Positions 59,626 to 64,000 of a DNA stretch of 64,000 nucleotides are shown piece by piece. Numbering within the stretch: position 1 is the stretch's first letter; the number at the start of each line of letters is the position of its first letter. The notes below the pieces were generated by a model, which saw only the letters and a program-made list of their open reading frames with translations, searched no databases and was not told the DNA's origin. Both the position numbers and the translations under genes were made by a program. The stretch is taken from contig CM075941.1 in NCBI GenBank assembly GCA_038030265.1, forward strand, positions 40,858,164 to 40,922,163. Direction: 5' to 3'. Source of the DNA: Corythucha ciliata. Lineage: Eukaryota; Arthropoda; Insecta; Hemiptera; Tingidae.

Positions 59626-61056
59626 TACAGGGTGGATCCGTATAAGTGTGACAAAAATTTTTGGGTAAAACTACGTTAAAAGTGGAGTAAAATGGTACCT
59701 TCGGAAGTGTCCTACGTCGATCCGTTTCGGAGTTATGATTTTTTTCGTGTTTAAAAAAGTAACCAATGCTTGCTTCAAAAATTCCGCAATTTCTCGGCTT
59801 ATATCGCACGAAATCCAAAAAGTGGTGCCATTTTCAGAAACTACGGAACATTTCCTTTAGGATAGAGGCCATTTTATTGCTTGAAATAATCGTCAACACC
59901 CAGAAATCTGGCATTTTTTCCATAAATTTACGTGTCCTCTAAAATTTGTCCGTTTTACGAAAAGTCGCTGTACCCAAACAGCTTTCTCAACAGATTTTCG
60001 GTGTATCACAAAAACTTCCCCGTCTTCTAAGCTTCCTTTTGGCGTGTTCACATTTCATGTTACCACTGACGTTTCTCACAAAAACGTCACGAGAATGCAC
60101 AAAAACCGTGTTTTTACGAAACATGGGCCATTGTCTACGGTATTCGTGAAGGGTGCGGAGAGATCGGCAGTAAGTGAGAACAGGATATCTTACCATGGAG
60201 AAGATACCGCAGGCAAGAGACATTCAATTTGACCCCCCCCCCCCCCAATCAATTTCTGCCGATCTCTGAGCACCCTTCACGAATATTGTTGGCACCTGGC
60301 ACATAGGCAATTGTCTATATTTTTCTGTCAAAATACTGTTTTAGAAAAGGAGGACAGAATTTTTTAGGAAGGAGAAGATATCGTAGGCAAACGGCATTCA
60401 ATTATACCCCCTCCCCCTGAATGGCGACAATTTAATGAATCACTGGTGGGGGAAGGGGTCAAATCGAATGCCTCTTGCCTTCTCCATGGTAAGATATCCT
60501 GTTCTCACTTACCGCCGATCTCCCTGCACCCTTCACGAATACCGTAGACAATGGTCCATGTTTCGTAAAAACACGGTTTTTGTGCATTCTCGTGACGTTT
60601 TTGTGAGAAACGTCAGTGGTAACATGAAATGTGAACACGCCAAAAGGAAACTTAGAAGACGGGGAAGTTTTTGTGATATACCGAAAATCTGTTGAGAAAG
60701 CTGTTTGGGTACAGCGACTTTTCGTAAAACGGACAAATTTTAGAGGACACGTAAATTTATGGAAAAAATGCCAGATTTCTGGGTGTTGACGATTATTTCA
60801 AGCAATAAAATGGCCTCTATCCTAAAGGAAATGTTCCGTAGTTTCTGAAAATGGCATCACTTTTTGGATTTGGTGCGATGTAAGCCGAGAAATTGCGGAT
60901 TTTTTGAAGCAAGCATTGGTTACTTTTTTAAACACAAAAAAAATCTTAACTCCGGAACGGATCGACGTAGGACACTTCCGAAGGTACCATTTTACTCCAC
61001 TTTTAACGTAGTTTTACCCAAAAATTTTTGTCACACTTATACGGATCCACCCTGTA
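59626..61056. mobile_element. 1.43-kb palindromic TA-flanked element with arms of about 590 bp
   Basis: Begins TACAGGGTGGATCCGTATAA and ends with its complement; TA duplications at 59624-59625 and 61057-61058. The inverted match continues for about 590 bp on each side, leaving a central spacer of about 240 bp with C-runs. The paired open frames (for example 59946-60149 plus and 60533-60736 minus) are mirror images and not genes. Its TACAGGRTG end resembles the element at 27,530, so both may use one Tc1/mariner-type transposase. Confidence 0.9.
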
Positions 61057-61259
61057 TATGTGGCCGCCGTCAAAGATAAAGCGTCAGATTAGTAAAAAAA
61101 AAATTGATCATCAGACATTCTCGAGCGCGTCAGATTGAGGAAGTGGGAGTTAATTACATGCTAAAAAGTCTATATTCCACTAATCTGACAGTTTAAGAGT
61201 GACTCTCAATTTTACAAATTTTGGCTATTTTACTAGCCAAATGTCGTAGGTTTTTTATT

Positions 61260-61830
61260 ATTTCATCCAGAAACTGCGGTTTCCAGAAATGGCCCATTTG
61301 AATCCCAATTTGGTTTATTTCACTCCTTGAAAAATTGTTTTTGCGGAATTTGATCTTCCATAAATCGAGTTTCGTGGACTAGACTCGAACAAAAATCTTT
61401 CGTGGGCATATCTCTTCAAACAACCTATTTCGCGACCATTGGCTCTTTTAAAACCGAAGTTTGAAGCTTGCCTCGCCGCCAGGAAAGGCCAAAATTCTCG
61501 CGTTTGGACCATTCAAATCCCAATTTCAAGGAATTGAAGAAAAAAATCGTGGGTTTAGCTCCTTCAAAACGCCAAATTTCGGAGATTGACATGTCGTAAG
61601 TCTAATGTCAAGGATTTTGCCCGTTCAAACCCTAATTTTTCAAGATTCTGGATGGTTCCTCGTAATGTGAAAAAATTAAAATTAAAAAAAAAAAAAAAAA
61701 TCGTTGGCTTGACTTTATCAAAAACTCAAATTTTGAAGCCCACCCTCAAATTTCACGGATTTGGACCAATCAAATCAAAATTTGAGAGATTCAAAGAAAA
61801 AAAATTTGAGTGCCTGGCTAACTATTGGTG
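61260..61830. repeat. Array of family D units (reverse)
   Basis: Units such as AATCCCAATTTGG, TTTCGTGG and AAACCGAAG at 35-bp spacing, more diverged than elsewhere. An A17 run at 61,683. Confidence 0.65.
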
Positions 61831-62109
61831 TTTGGCTTTTTTGTTGTTGGCTTAATTGTGTTGCTGACTTTTTTTTTTTTTTGTCAAAAAATCGGGTTCG
61901 TTTAATGAAAAATACGATCTCAGATCAATTCTGTCCAGTTTTTGGACGCTTGTGCTTGGTTAATTTCTGAGGGCTCCGGTTGGCGCTGAGTTCCGATTTG
62001 TCCACCATTAGGGTCTCATAATCACCAAAAATGTAGTTATCGATGAGATTTTAACGAATATTGTTGATATTCTTCTTCTTCTTCCGCTTCACCCACGGCT
62101 ACACCCATG

Positions 62110-62680
62110 CCCGCTAATGAGCGCTACTTCTCAATTTTAGCCGCAAATTGGCGTTTTCTCTCCATTGCGCAATATAGTGCTTTTTCTCGACTCTACCGTG
62201 AACCAGCTCTTTGTCCAAAATTTAGCCGATAAAAGGCCTCCATAATTCATGAATTAGCGCCTTTTCTTAATTTTGGCCTAGGCTTTTCATCGCGGAACCG
62301 CGAATTGGTGCTCGTCGTGAATTGGTTGTTCTCAATTTTAACCGAGAAAGAACACTTTTTCTGAATTTTAGCCATGGATGGAGCGCTATTTCTTAAGTTC
62401 AGCCGCGAACGAGCGCTTTCCCCCGATTTTAGCCGCGAATAGGTGTTTTTCGTCACTTTTAAACGCGAATTGTCGTTTTCCCTCAATTTTAACCGCGTAA
62501 ATGAATGTTTTTGTCTCATTTTCACTGGCGAACACGCGCTTTTTCTCCAATTTAGCCGTGAATGAGCGCTTTTTAAAAAATGTATCTGTGAATTAGCGCG
62601 TTTTCTAAATTGTAGCCGCGGTCCGCGGACTGGCCCCAAGAGCAGAAAATCAGTAGGTACTGTTTGTCAATTTTGGCCGT
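62110..62680. repeat. Array of family C units (reverse)
   Basis: Eighteen or so units of TTTTCTCAATTTTAGCCGC plus GAATGAGCG. The 130-codon minus-strand frame here (62247-62639) is an array read-through, with a repeating (K/S)RLKLR pattern, not a gene. Confidence 0.85.
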
Positions 62681-62699
62681 GACCTAGTACCGACCGCGA

Positions 62700-63670
62700 A
62701 TGAGATAAATGCCTAAACTGAGCGTTTGCCCTCTAAAATTGACTAAACTGACCATTCGTGCCCTGAGAAAGTCTTATCGGCTATTCACGACCAAACATTT
62801 GCTAATCTGACGCAATTCACACTAAAAATGGCTAAACTGACGATACGCGCCATGAAAATGTCTAAACGGACGATATTCGGTGCCCTGTAAATGGCAAAAC
62901 CTCTGCTGGCGTTAGCGCTCTAAAAATGGCCAAACTGACCATACTCGCTCCTTGAGAAAGGCTAAAATGACGATTCATGCCATAAAGTTAGCAAATATGC
63001 GACTCACTTGGCCCTAAAAATGGGAAAACTGGCGATTCGCGTTTTGAAAATACATTAACTGGTGATTTGCGCCCTAAAAATAGACAAATCTGACTCAACT
63101 GACTCTAAAATTTGCACAACCAATTAACAAACCGCATTTGCACTCCGAAAATTGCCAAACTAACCATGTCCATGGGTTCCTTGAAAATGTCAAAACTTCG
63201 CTGGTCGTGCCCTAAAGATAGAAAAATCCGCTATTGACGCCCTAAAATTGGTAAATCTGACTCAATTGGTCCCAAAAATATCCAAAATGTCCATTCGCTC
63301 CTCAAAAATGATTTAATTGACAATTCGCGATGCAAAAATGCTTAAACTGACGATTCGCACCTTGATATAATGCCTTAACTCGCAATTTTTGCCCCAAAAA
63401 TAGGCAAATCTGACTCATCAATTGACACTAAAATGGCCGACGATCTGAAAATTGCCAAACTGACCACGTGCTTTTTGAAAAAGTCAAAACTCGTGGGTTG
63501 GGCCTTAAAAATAGCCAAATCCGCTATTCACCCCTTAAAAGTGGCAACTCTGGCTCAACGGCCCCAATAATGGTCATTCGCTCCTCAAAAATGCCTTAAT
63601 TGGCGGTTCGCCAAAAATTAGCCTAATCGCCATGAAAATGGCGGACGTCAAGTCACGTTACCAAAAATGG
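62700..63670. repeat. Array of family A units (forward)
   Basis: About 32 units of CCCTAAAAATGGCAAAACTG plus ACGATTCGCG. A GC-rich stretch ending CCTCCGCCACTC (63,708) follows and may be a decayed hAT-like end. Confidence 0.85.
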
Positions 63671-63708
63671 CCATTCGTCCCCCCACCACCACCACCTCCC
63701 TCCGCCAC

Positions 63709-64000
63709 TCCATCTTTCAGACCACACTCTGAGTAAGTAATAGAAATAGAAAGTGATATCCAGGACTCGAACCAATTGAGCGTTGCTCCGACGTTGGGGG
63801 CTCAAACCCCCTGAGCCTCTCACCTGGGGGCGATCACCTCAGATACCACCTTTCCTCTGCGTTTCTAGAGTGCCGCCAGAAGACGACAATACAGCAGGCC
63901 CTTATTCTCTTATCCTGGCCAAGCCAATGCCATCCATAATCCTCTTACTGCCATAGGTCCTCAAATCCTTTATCCTTGCCTGAATAGGTTCAAAATCACC
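63709..64000. other. Window end, nothing recognised
   Basis: Unique sequence, presumably still NDUFAF7 intron. Confidence 0.4.

Noticed and set aside
59946..60736. Paired 67-78-codon frames on both strands
   Set aside because: Mirror-image frames of the palindromic TA-flanked element.
62247..62639. 130-codon minus-strand open frame
   Set aside because: It is a read-through of a family C array with repeating SRLKLR-type motifs.
63750..63800. tRNA-like GGACTCGAACCAATTGAG
   Set aside because: Only a B-box-like string; no cloverleaf can be drawn.

Overview
The window is nuclear DNA from an invertebrate, most likely an arthropod (insect or crustacean). It has spliced genes with GT..AG introns, metazoan-only proteins, and several layers of transposable elements. 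I cannot name the species. Three host genes are supported. A capicua (cic) orthologue runs on the minus strand from 29,527 to 1,651. I could chain 24 coding exons in one consistent phase (5,388 nt, 1,795 codons plus stop), with the N-terminal long-form domain, a C-clamp-like block, the HMG box and the C-terminal C1 motif. A Nup98-Nup96 precursor runs on the plus strand from 43,706 to 57,460. I could chain 28 coding exons in phase (5,300 nt), but the first coding exon was not found. It carries FG/GLFG repeats, a GLEBS motif, the autoproteolytic domain with its HFS site, and Nup96. NDUFAF7 (mitochondrial complex I assembly methyltransferase) starts at about 57,886, and only its first two exons lie in the window.

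Region by region: 1-1,650 is the 3' flank of cic. 1,651-29,527 is cic, whose three giant introns (2,087-9,356; 12,346-17,702; 21,482-28,323) are filled with short-unit degenerate arrays and transposon relics. 29,528-31,746 is the probable 5' flank of cic, with two inverted CCAAT boxes. 31,752-41,463 is a degenerate Ty3/Gypsy element on the minus strand with very short LTRs and a 5-bp target duplication. It is split by a 5.3-kb insertion, which itself holds a 3.6-kb hAT-like element with further insertions inside it. 41,464-43,705 holds small inverted-repeat elements and a 160-bp direct repeat. 43,706-57,460 is Nup98-Nup96, with an R1-like LINE relic in one intron and arrays in another. 57,461-64,000 is the start of NDUFAF7, a 1.4-kb palindromic TA-flanked element and more arrays.

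The most unusual signal is a set of four related families of degenerate tandem units (A, B, C, D; units of about 21 or about 30 bp, all built round an AATT/CG core), occupying roughly 17-18 kb. They are not scattered at random. Families D and C adjoin with the same polarity in four separate clusters. One whole array and the greater part of another lie inside elements bounded by CAG-type termini and exact 8-bp target duplications (hAT-like), and three other arrays stop just before an orphan terminus of the same type. I infer that the arrays are the cargo of a family of non-autonomous hAT-like transposons, not ordinary satellite DNA.

The three genes have no obvious joint function: cic is a transcriptional repressor downstream of receptor tyrosine kinase signalling, Nup98-Nup96 builds the nuclear pore, and NDUFAF7 acts in mitochondria. 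Nup98 and NDUFAF7 are close head-to-tail neighbours (about 0.4 kb).
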